A DNA stretch of 11,373 nt from Thioalkalivibrio sp. GTDB lineage: Bacteria; Pseudomonadota; Gammaproteobacteria; SpSt-1174. The position numbers and the translations under genes were made by a program. The stretch is taken from positions 1 to 11,373 of the forward strand of contig DSBO01000212.1 of assembly GCA_011046015.1 (NCBI GenBank), read 5' to 3'. Shown here piece after piece: positions 1 through 5,584 of this stretch. The first letter of the stretch is position 1; each line of letters begins with the position of its first letter. Below the pieces are notes generated by a model. That model ran no database searches. It was given only the letters and a program-made list of their open reading frames with translations, and was not told the origin of the DNA.

Positions 1-28
1 CAAGTCTCAAGTGACAAGTCGCAAGGTA
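1..28. repeat. 7-bp tandem repeat, four imperfect units, cut by the window edge
   Basis: Four consecutive 7-mers begin with CAAG: CAAGTCT, CAAGTGA, CAAGTCG and CAAGGTA. The first three share CAAGT at an exact 7-base period and the last unit is decayed. The array starts at base 1, so its true length is unknown. It lies downstream of the gspE-like gene in non-coding DNA. Bases 29-90 show a T6 run (34-39) beside a GGCC-rich inverted repeat, but the run is on the wrong side for a terminator of the minus-strand gene, and I see nothing else there. Confidence 0.6.
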
Positions 29-90
29 CAGTCTTTTTTGGCGGCCATGGGCCGGCCTGTGCGTTAGAGCCACAGAGGGCGCCTGGATTT

Positions 91-1875
91 TCACGCCTCG
101 ATCGGCGCCACCTTCAGGATCTCCTCGACCGTCGTCACGCCGGCCGCGACCTTCTTCGCGCCGTTGATGCGCAACGGCTTCATGCCGGAGCGGATGGCCT
201 CCTGGCGCAGCGTGTCCATGCCCGGTGCGGCAGTGATCAGCTGCTTCAGCCCCGGCGTGACAGACATCATTTCGTATACACCGACTCGCCCGAGATAACC
301 GGTCTGCCGGCACTCCAGGCAGCCCTGAGGCTCGAAGGCGCCCTGCGGCTCCGCCACCTTCCAGGGCGACACCAGCGACTTCCACAGGGCCGTATCCACC
401 GACATCGGCTGCTTGCAGTGGGGACAGAGCGTGCGCACCAGCCGCTGGGCAAGCACGCCGAGCAGGGTGGCACTGATGAGATAGGGCGGCACCCCCAGGT
501 CCAGCAGCCGGGTGATGGCCGCCGGCGCGTCGTTGGTGTGCAGGGTGGAGAACACCAGATGACCGGTGAGCGCCGCCTGGATTGCCATCTCCGCGGTTTC
601 CAGATCGCGAATCTCGCCGATCATGATGATGTCCGGGTCCTGGCGCAGCAGCGTGCGCACACCACTGGCGAAGTCCAGGCCGATGGCGTGGTGCACCTGC
701 ATCTGGTTGAAACTCGGCTCCACCAGCTCGATCGGATCCTCCACCGTGCACACGTTCACCTCGGGCTGCGCCAGCGCCTTCAGGGTGGAATACAGTGTGG
801 TGGTCTTGCCCGAACCGGTGGGCCCGGTAACGAGGATGATGCCCGACGGCTGATGGATCAGGTCACGCCACTGCGTCTCCTCGGCGGTGGAGAAGCCCAG
901 CGCCTGGTAGTCCTTCACCAGCACGTCCGGATCGAAGATGCGCATCACCAGCTTCTCGCCGAAGGCGGTGGGCATGGTGGACAGGCGCAGCTCCACCTCC
1001 TTGCCTTCCGGGGTCAGCGTCTTGATACGACCGTCCTGCGGCTTGCGCTTTTCCGCCACGTCCATGCGGCCGAGGATCTTGATGCGGCTGGTCACTGCCG
1101 CCATCACCTCGGGCGGCACCTGGTAGACGAGATGCATCACGCCGTCGATACGAAAACGCACGTTGCCCTGCCGGCGGCGCGGCTCGAGGTGAATGTCGCT
1201 GGCGCGCTGGTCGAAGGCATACTGCAGCAGCCAGTCGACGATGCTGACGACATGCTGGTCGTTGGCGTCGAGCTGACCGCGCCGCCCGAGCTCCATGAGC
1301 TGCTCGAGATTGTGGATCGCGTTGGCGGCCGGCTGACCCTCGCCATGGCTCGCCCCCTTGACCGAGCGCGACAGCGAATAGAACTCCAGCAGGTAGCGGC
1401 GGATATCATCCGGATTCGCCACGACGCAACGAATGTCCTTGCGCAGGATCTCGCGCAGCTCGTCCTGCCATTCCGTGACAAAGGGATTGGCGGTGGCGAT
1501 CACCACCTCGCCCGCATGCACCTCCACGGCCAGGATCTGGAAACGGGCGGCATAGGCGTAGGACATCACGCCGGTCACCACAGGCACGTCGACCTTCAGC
1601 GGGTCGATGCGGTAATACGGCAGGCCCGCCTGCTCGGCCAGGCGCCGCGTCAGGAAATCCTGCGTAATGACGCGCCCCGGCTCGTCGACGAAGCTCCAGT
1701 TGCGCTCGGCGATGATGCTGAACGGGTGCTTCTCCTTGCGGTCTCGTGGCAGCACCACGGCATTCAGCGTGCGCGCGCGCTCCGCATCCAGCACACCCTC
1801 GGCCACCAGCTCGTCGAGCAGACTCGCAAGCTCGAGACGCTGGCCGGAAAGATGCCGTTCACCCGGGTTCAACAT
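91..1875 (-). CDS. GspE/PilB-family secretion or pilus-assembly ATPase
   Basis: This is a hexameric cytoplasmic ATPase of the GspE/PulE/PilB/MshE family, which powers type II secretion or type IV pilus extension. The protein has 594 residues, a usual length. The N-terminal part (about 15-160) looks like the T2SSE_N/MshEN region, although its first motif is degenerate. The catalytic core has Walker A GPTGSGKTT (351-359, K357), an Asp box around 378-380 (VED), Walker B DIIMIGE (415-421) and a His box TGHLVFSTLHTND (437-449). Two CxxC pairs (C484/C487 and C519/C522) form the zinc-binding C-terminal module typical of GspE/PilB and absent from the retraction ATPase PilT. The ATG at 1875 is preceded by AGGGGTG at a suitable distance. 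The acylphosphatase gene ends 19 bases upstream, so the two may be cotranscribed. No gsp or pil partner is visible here, so the choice between GspE, PilB and MshE stays open. Confidence 0.95.
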   Translation of the reverse strand: MLNPGERHLSGQRLELASLLDELVAEGVLDAERARTLNAVVLPRDRKEKHPFSIIAERNWSFVDEPGRVITQDFLTRRLAEQAGLPYYRIDPLKVDVPVVTGVMSYAYAARFQILAVEVHAGEVVIATANPFVTEWQDELREILRKDIRCVVANPDDIRRYLLEFYSLSRSVKGASHGEGQPAANAIHNLEQLMELGRRGQLDANDQHVVSIVDWLLQYAFDQRASDIHLEPRRRQGNVRFRIDGVMHLVYQVPPEVMAAVTSRIKILGRMDVAEKRKPQDGRIKTLTPEGKEVELRLSTMPTAFGEKLVMRIFDPDVLVKDYQALGFSTAEETQWRDLIHQPSGIILVTGPTGSGKTTTLYSTLKALAQPEVNVCTVEDPIELVEPSFNQMQVHHAIGLDFASGVRTLLRQDPDIIMIGEIRDLETAEMAIQAALTGHLVFSTLHTNDAPAAITRLLDLGVPPYLISATLLGVLAQRLVRTLCPHCKQPMSVDTALWKSLVSPWKVAEPQGAFEPQGCLECRQTGYLGRVGVYEMMSVTPGLKQLITAAPGMDTLRQEAIRSGMKPLRINGAKKVAAGVTTVEEILKVAPIEA

Positions 1876-1894
1876 TCAACACACCCCTGAATCA

Positions 1895-2164
1895 TCAACG
1901 TGTCTCAAAGCCGTCCACCCCCGGGTCCTCGGCCAACGATTCCTCGATGCCGGTCACCTCGGCCAGCCGCGGCCCGTCGTGCAGCCAGGCCTTCAGGACA
2001 CCGAGCGAGGCGGCCGGGCCACAGGCGATGACCTCGACGCGCCCGTCCGGCAGGTTGCGTGCATACCCCGTCAGGCCGAGTTCCAGCGCCTGCTCGCGGG
2101 TGGAGGCACGGTAGAACACGCCCTGGACCCGACCACTCACCAGAAAGCGCTTGCAGCTTCGCAT
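1895..2164 (-). CDS. acyP: acylphosphatase
   Basis: This small cytoplasmic enzyme hydrolyses the carboxyl-phosphate bond of acylphosphates such as acetyl phosphate or 1,3-bisphosphoglycerate. The family signature GRVQGVFYR is at residues 11-19, with the catalytic arginine at R19, and GYARNLPDGRVEV (33-45) carries the catalytic asparagine N37. From the ATG at 2164 the protein is 89 residues, the normal family size. A longer in-frame ATG at 2200 would add 12 unconserved residues, but it lies immediately after the U-tract of the upstream gene's terminator, so it is unlikely to be used. A GGCGGA sequence about nine bases before 2164 is an acceptable ribosome site. The gene precedes the gspE-like ATPase gene by 19 bases; no functional link between the two is known to me. 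Confidence 0.93.
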   Translation of the reverse strand: MRSCKRFLVSGRVQGVFYRASTREQALELGLTGYARNLPDGRVEVIACGPAASLGVLKAWLHDGPRLAEVTGIEESLAEDPGVDGFETR

Positions 2165-2195
2165 GTCCGTGTATCCGCCGTTTGCGTAAGGATCC

Positions 2196-2224
2196 AACAT
2201 ACAAACAAAAAGGGGCCCTCACAA
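2196..2224 (-). promoter_or_regulatory. weak candidate promoter for acyP, overlapping the terminator
   Basis: Read on the minus strand, TTGTGA (2224-2219) and TATGTT (2201-2196) are separated by 17 bases. Each matches the sigma-70 consensus at four of six positions. The -35 element lies in the loop and right arm of the upstream terminator and the -10 element just after its U-tract. It is the only reasonably spaced pair I found between the terminator and the acylphosphatase start. It could be chance, and readthrough of the terminator is the alternative source of transcript. Confidence 0.25.
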
Positions 2225-2236
2225 TGGAGGGCCCCT
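2201..2236 (-). terminator. intrinsic terminator of the LysM lipoprotein gene
   Basis: A perfect 10-bp inverted repeat, AGGGGCCCTC and GAGGGCCCCT, has a 6-base loop. On the minus strand it is followed by TTTTGTTTGT, a good U-tract. It begins 37 bases after the stop codon of the LysM gene and is oriented to end that transcript. Read on the plus strand the T-run would precede the hairpin, so it is one-directional. Confidence 0.92.
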
Positions 2237-2273
2237 CGAACCGACTAGCGACTGTCAGTTTGCCAGCGAGCGC

Positions 2274-3002
2274 TTAGCGCGCCAGGTAGGCCTTGTCGCT
2301 GTCCTCGACCACACCGATGCTCCAGGCACCGCGGGTCTTGGCATGGTTGACGGCGGCGTCAACAGCAGCGGCGCTCGGGTTGCGGTCGATGCTGAAGGTC
2401 TGGCCCGGGTAGATCAGGTCGGCGTCCTTGATCTGATCCGAGTTGGCCTTGTAGATCAGCGGCCACTGGTACGGGTTGCCGTAGACGCTGCTCTTGCCGG
2501 CGATGTTCCAGAGGTTGTCGCCACGCACGACGGTGTAGCTCATGCTGCTGGCGGCCAGGGCGGCCTCGAGGCGGCTGGCCAGGTCGTAGGCTTCACGACC
2601 CTGCTGGGCGGCATAGGCGGCATTGGCCTGGGCCAGCAGGTCACGCTGGTCGGCGGTCAGGCCGCTCATGGCATTCAGCTTGTCGAGCTTGAACTTGGCC
2701 TGCTCGAGGTAGTACTGATCCTCGGCGATGGCACCCTGTTCCTGCGCCTTGCGGGCCAGCTCGATGGCGGTGGCGTAATCGCCGGCATCGTAGGCGGCTT
2801 CGGCCTCTTCGATCAGCTTGGCCATGTCGCGCCACTCATAGCCGACTTCTGCGGCACGCTTCTGGGCGGCCTTGGCATCGGCGATCGCCTGCTCCGCCTC
2901 GGCCTTCAGACCGGCATCCGCATCACCGGTGGTCGCACAGCCGGCAGCCAGCACGACAGACAGCAGTCCGATGGCAAGCAGCCGAAGGAAATTGATTTTC
3001 AT
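2274..3002 (-). CDS. LysM-domain lipoprotein with helical-hairpin N-terminal region
   Basis: This is a predicted outer-membrane lipoprotein of 242 residues that probably contacts peptidoglycan. A lipoprotein signal peptide (1-21) ends in lipobox LAAGC with the lipidated cysteine at C22; residue +2 is Ala, not Asp, which favours outer-membrane sorting. An Ala/Glu-rich helical region (about 30-150) holds two similar hairpins centred on AGDYATAIELA (73-83) and GREAYDLASRL (135-145). It resembles the DUF4398-type protein encoded just upstream. One LysM module spans about 155-205, from SYTVVRGDNLWNIAG to LIYPGQTFSI. The ATG at 3002 is chosen because it begins directly with the signal peptide and has GGGAG upstream; the frame stays open to 3077, which would put 25 polar residues in front of the signal. 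A promoter and terminator bracket the gene as a single transcription unit. Function is otherwise unknown. Confidence 0.92.
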   Translation of the reverse strand: MKINFLRLLAIGLLSVVLAAGCATTGDADAGLKAEAEQAIADAKAAQKRAAEVGYEWRDMAKLIEEAEAAYDAGDYATAIELARKAQEQGAIAEDQYYLEQAKFKLDKLNAMSGLTADQRDLLAQANAAYAAQQGREAYDLASRLEAALAASSMSYTVVRGDNLWNIAGKSSVYGNPYQWPLIYKANSDQIKDADLIYPGQTFSIDRNPSAAAVDAAVNHAKTRGAWSIGVVEDSDKAYLAR

Positions 3003-3060
3003 GGTAAGGACTCCCAATGGTTTGTTGTTTTCCGGAGATTCTTGAATTGAGCCTGTTGAA

Positions 3061-3090
3061 ACGCTAGCACCGTGCAAAGAAAAGTGTCAA
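3061..3090 (-). promoter_or_regulatory. sigma-70 promoter with extended -10 for the LysM lipoprotein gene
   Basis: On the minus strand there is a perfect -35 TTGACA (3090-3085), an 18-base spacer ending in TGC, and the -10 TAGCGT (3066-3061). The TGn just before the -10 makes it an extended -10, and the most conserved positions (T, A and final T) are kept. The expected transcript start is near 3054, leaving a leader of about 50 bases. The -35 lies nine bases beyond the stop codon of the upstream lipoprotein gene, so the LysM gene need not depend on that gene's promoter. Confidence 0.65.
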
Positions 3091-3098
3091 GAAAGGCA

Positions 3099-3407
3099 TC
3101 AGGGGTTTGAGGTATGGTTCACAGCCTCGGTACGCGCCGTGAGTGCCGCCGCCTTCGCGGCCAGCGCGCGTTCACGCGCCAGGGCATAATCACCGCGGTT
3201 CAGCGCGTCCTCGGCGGCGCGCATCAGTTCCACTGCCCGAGTATAGCTGTCCTGTGCGTCGCGTGGGGCGCCAACCTCTTCCGCCGCCTGCAGGGCCTGG
3301 CGCGCGTCGCTCATTTCCTGCACGGGCGCGCCGACGCAGCCGGCGACGAATACCGCGAGCAGGAGGACTGCGACAAGATAAGGCTTGATGATCTTGGTAA
3401 GATGCAT
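3099..3407 (-). CDS. small DUF4398-like lipoprotein
   Basis: This is a 102-residue predicted lipoprotein. The signal peptide has K5 and K8, a hydrophobic stretch at about 9-22 and a lipobox-like FVAGC with the lipidated cysteine at C24; the next residues are Val-Gly, so outer-membrane retention is expected. The mature part is one Ala/Glu/Arg-rich helical hairpin with the core RAAEDALNRGDYALARERA (63-81), which matches the style of DUF4398 proteins. The same GDYAxA core recurs in the LysM lipoprotein downstream. The ATG at 3407 gives a compact signal peptide; a GTG at 3425 would add six residues but has no visible ribosome site. The role is unknown; a structural or scaffolding role in the envelope is inference. 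The gene is divergent from arsC across a 136-base gap. Confidence 0.85.
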   Translation of the reverse strand: MHLTKIIKPYLVAVLLLAVFVAGCVGAPVQEMSDARQALQAAEEVGAPRDAQDSYTRAVELMRAAEDALNRGDYALARERALAAKAAALTARTEAVNHTSNP

Positions 3408-3543
3408 GTTGTTTGCTGCCGGCACCGATCAGGGAATTGTTATGGTGTAGCCATGCTGATCTGATTACCTCAACCTAACACCCCCTCCGAGGGGCGTCAA
3501 GCCGCAAAACCCCTGAAATATGAAGCGCCTAGAGGACGAATTG
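3408..3543. other. divergent intergenic region between lipoprotein gene and arsC
   Basis: This 136-base non-coding gap must hold both outward promoters. For arsC the best pair is TTGTTA (3437-3442) and TCTGAT (3460-3465) with a 17-base spacer, four of six matches each, which is weak. For the leftward lipoprotein gene I could not choose a convincing pair. A short palindrome, CCCCTCCGAGGGG (3482-3494), lies between this site and arsC; it is too short for a terminator and may be an operator or chance. Confidence 0.4.
3531..3536 (+). promoter_or_regulatory. ribosome binding site that decides the arsC start
   Basis: AGAGGA is followed seven bases later by ATG at 3544. The earlier in-frame ATG at 3520 has no such site, and its eight extra residues precede the normal family N-terminus. 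Confidence 0.75.
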
Positions 3544-3906
3544 ATGACGGCTTCTAAAGACAAGGTACGCATCTACCACAACCCGCGCTGCTCCAAGTCG
3601 CGCGCCACGCTGGAACTGCTGCGCGAACGCGGCATCGACCCCGAGGTGATCGACTACCTCAAGACCCCGCCCAGCCGCGAGGAACTCGAACAGATCCTCG
3701 ACCGGCTGGGTATGGAGCCACGTGAGCTGATGCGCCAGAACGAGGACGAATACAGGGAAGCCGACCTGGATGATCCCGGGCTGACGCGCGACACGCTCAT
3801 CATCGCCATGATCCAGCGACCGAAGCTGATTCAGCGTCCCATCGTGCTCGCCCACGGCAAGGCCGCCATCGGCCGTCCGCCCGAACAGGTGCTGGAGATC
3901 CTCTGA
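3544..3906 (+). CDS. arsC: ArsC-family arsenate reductase-like protein, YfgD type
   Basis: This is a thioredoxin-fold protein of the ArsC family. Characterised members reduce arsenate with glutathione and glutaredoxin through one cysteine. The protein has 120 residues, matching the short YfgD branch and not the roughly 141-residue plasmid ArsC. The motif YHNPRCSKSR (11-20) carries the catalytic cysteine C16. R64, R98 (LIQRPI) and R111 (GRPPEQVLEIL) correspond to the three arsenate-contacting arginines of E. coli plasmid ArsC (R60, R94, R107). The C-terminal GRPPEQVLEIL is characteristic of YfgD. The gene is the first of an operon with a WrbA-like gene (2-base gap) and a DUF2069 gene. No arsR or arsenite pump gene is nearby, so a general thiol-redox role is as likely as arsenic resistance. 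Confidence 0.93.
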   Translation: MTASKDKVRIYHNPRCSKSRATLELLRERGIDPEVIDYLKTPPSREELEQILDRLGMEPRELMRQNEDEYREADLDDPGLTRDTLIIAMIQRPKLIQRPIVLAHGKAAIGRPPEQVLEIL

Positions 3907-3908
3907 CC

Positions 3909-4511
3909 ATGAGCGAGATCCTGGTACTTTATTACAGCCGCAGCGGCTCGACCGCCAACATGGCCCGGCAGGTCGCGCGCGGCGTGGAAGAGGTCGACGG
4001 CATGCAGGCGCGCCTGCGCACCGTGCCCCCGGTCTCTGCCACCTGTGAGGCGGTGGACGACGAGATCCCGGCCGAGGGCCCGCCCTATGCGACGGTCGAC
4101 GACCTGAAGGAATGCACGGGCCTGGCGCTCGGCAGCCCCACGCGTTTTGGCAACATGGCCGCGCCGCTCAAGTACTTCCTCGACCAGACCAGCGCCCTGT
4201 GGATGTCCGGCGGACTGGCCGGCAAGCCTGCCGGGGTGTTCACCTCCACCGGCACGCTGCACGGCGGCCAGGAGAGCACCCTCCTCGCCATGATGCTCCC
4301 GCTACTGCACCACGGCATGCTGCTGACGGGCGTGCCCTACACCCAGCCGGAGCTGGTCTCCACCACGACCGGCGGCACGCCCTACGGCCCCAGCCACGTC
4401 GCCGGCGCCGACGGGGACAGCGTCCTCACCGCCGACGAGCAGGTCCTGTGCCGGGCGCTCGGCCGCCGGGTGGCGCAGACGGCCAGGGCCCTGGAAAGGG
4501 GACGCGCATGA
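3909..4511 (+). CDS. wrbA: WrbA-like NAD(P)H:quinone oxidoreductase
   Basis: This is an FMN-dependent flavodoxin-fold enzyme that would reduce quinones by two electrons from NAD(P)H and so limit semiquinone radicals; it is cytosolic and usually tetrameric. The protein has 200 residues, the normal length. The FMN phosphate loop is SRSGST (10-15). GSPTRFGNM (75-83) and STGTLHGGQE (113-122) form the isoalloxazine site, followed by HHG (134-136) and GGTPYGPSHVAG (155-166), all standard for WrbA. It starts two bases after the arsC stop, and its end overlaps the DUF2069 start as ATGA, so the three genes are probably translated from one message. Family membership is clear. Whether it is the functional counterpart of E. 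coli WrbA or a paralogue cannot be settled from one copy. Confidence 0.93.
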   Translation: MSEILVLYYSRSGSTANMARQVARGVEEVDGMQARLRTVPPVSATCEAVDDEIPAEGPPYATVDDLKECTGLALGSPTRFGNMAAPLKYFLDQTSALWMSGGLAGKPAGVFTSTGTLHGGQESTLLAMMLPLLHHGMLLTGVPYTQPELVSTTTGGTPYGPSHVAGADGDSVLTADEQVLCRALGRRVAQTARALERGRA

Positions 4512-4891
4512 ACCCGGTGCGCCTGACCTACGTCCTCGCCCTGGGCGGCTACATCGGCCTGATCGCCACCATACTGCTCTGGAATCTCCTGTGGCGGCCG
4601 GCAGACGGGGTCCCGCTTTACATCGTGCTGCCCTTCCTGCTGATCCCGCTGGCCATCCCGCTCCCCGGGCTGGTGCGCGGGCGACCCTATACCCATGCCT
4701 GGGCAACCTTCGTCGCGATCTTCTATTTCCTGGTGGGGATCTGGGTGGCCGCCGACGGCGAGAGCCGCTGGTACGGCACGGCGATCGGGATCTTCAGCGT
4801 CGTCTGGTTCACGGGCTCGATGTTCTTCACCCGGGCCAAGGCGCGCGCCCTGCGTGGCGGTCCGCCGCCGAAGCGGTCACGACGCCAGTAG
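4508..4891 (+). CDS. DUF2069 integral membrane protein
   Basis: This is a 127-residue inner-membrane protein with four predicted transmembrane helices at about 8-28, 37-56, 64-82 and 89-107. The C-terminal tail is very basic (KARALRGGPPPKRSRRQ, 111-127) and probably cytoplasmic. The segments RPYTHAWATFVAIFYFLVG (59-77) and GESRWYG (84-90) fit the DUF2069 family, which as I recall is often found beside wrbA and yfgD in Gammaproteobacteria. The ATG at 4508 overlaps the wrbA stop as ATGA, indicating translational coupling; the same frame stays open far upstream, but only as a shadow of wrbA. The last 15 bases overlap the 3' end of hda on the opposite strand. No biochemical function is known. Confidence 0.88.
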   Translation: MNPVRLTYVLALGGYIGLIATILLWNLLWRPADGVPLYIVLPFLLIPLAIPLPGLVRGRPYTHAWATFVAIFYFLVGIWVAADGESRWYGTAIGIFSVVWFTGSMFFTRAKARALRGGPPPKRSRRQ

Positions 4892-5584
4892 CTGGCGAAT
4901 GAAGGGGATGGTGACGCGACGCTGCTCGGCCAGCGTCGCGCGGTCGATGTGGTCGAGCAGCCCGATCAGCGAACCGAGATCGCGCGGGCAGTTGTTGAGC
5001 AGGTAACGACCCACCTCGTCGGGCAACTCGAAACCACGCCGTTCGGCGCGCCGCCGCAGCACCGCCAGACGGTCGGCGTCGGACAGCGGCTGCAGGCGGA
5101 ACACCGCCCCCCAGGACAGCCGCGAGGCCAGGTCGGGCAACCGCACCCCCAGGCCCGCCGGCCCCTCCGCGGCGGCGAACACCAGGCTGTTGCCCGCGGC
5201 GCGGCTGGCGTTGACCAGGTTGAACAGCCCCCGCTCCCACGCATCGTCGCCTGCCACCGCCTGCAGGTCGTCGATGCACACCAGCGCGACCTGCTCCAGG
5301 CCTTCCAGCACGCCCGCGCCCACGCCCGGCATGTCGCGCAGCGGCAGGTAACTGGCGGTCAGCCCGGCCTGGTTGGCAGCGTGACAGGCCGCCTGCAGCA
5401 GGTGGCTCTTGCCCGCGCCCGGTGCGCCATACAGGTACACCTGCGCCTCGCCGCCACCGGCGGCCTGCTGCTTCAGGGTCTCCACCAGCGCGGCGTTGTC
5501 GCCCGCGACGAAACCATCGAACACGGCGCCGTCGTGCAGACCCACGTCCAGCACGAGCTGACGCGTGGCGGCCGGCGCGTTCAT
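4877..5584 (-). CDS. hda: Hda, DnaA regulatory inactivator
   Basis: Hda is a DnaA-related AAA+ protein that, bound to the DNA-loaded sliding clamp, stimulates hydrolysis of DnaA-bound ATP and so prevents over-initiation of replication. The protein has 235 residues, matching E. coli Hda in size, and lacks the DNA-binding domain IV of DnaA. The clamp-binding motif near the N-terminus is RQLVLDVGL (8-16), a variant of QLxLPL. Walker A is GAPGAGKS (53-60), Walker B LVCIDDL (101-107), the arginine finger R155 in DLASRLSWG, and sensor 2 R201 in CPRDLGSL. The ATG at 5584 overlaps the perM stop as ATGA. The gene is last in a four-gene operon, and its 3' end overlaps the convergent DUF2069 gene by 15 bp with no room for a terminator. 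Confidence 0.95.
   Translation of the reverse strand: MNAPAATRQLVLDVGLHDGAVFDGFVAGDNAALVETLKQQAAGGGEAQVYLYGAPGAGKSHLLQAACHAANQAGLTASYLPLRDMPGVGAGVLEGLEQVALVCIDDLQAVAGDDAWERGLFNLVNASRAAGNSLVFAAAEGPAGLGVRLPDLASRLSWGAVFRLQPLSDADRLAVLRRRAERRGFELPDEVGRYLLNNCPRDLGSLIGLLDHIDRATLAEQRRVTIPFIRQLLAS

Noticed and set aside
29..90. Possible terminator for the ATPase gene formed by GGCC repeats and a T6 run
   Set aside because: On the minus strand the run reads as A6 after the hairpin, so it cannot serve as the U-tract for that gene; the stem is also short.
418..1890. 490-residue open frame on the plus strand, antisense to the ATPase gene
   Set aside because: It mirrors the ATPase codons on the opposite strand, is His/Gln/Leu-rich with no domain, and has no ribosome site. 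Long antisense frames are expected at this GC content.
3544..3906. Arsenic resistance operon
   Set aside because: The ArsC-like gene has no arsR, arsB or acr3 gene near it; its neighbours and sequence fit the YfgD housekeeping type.
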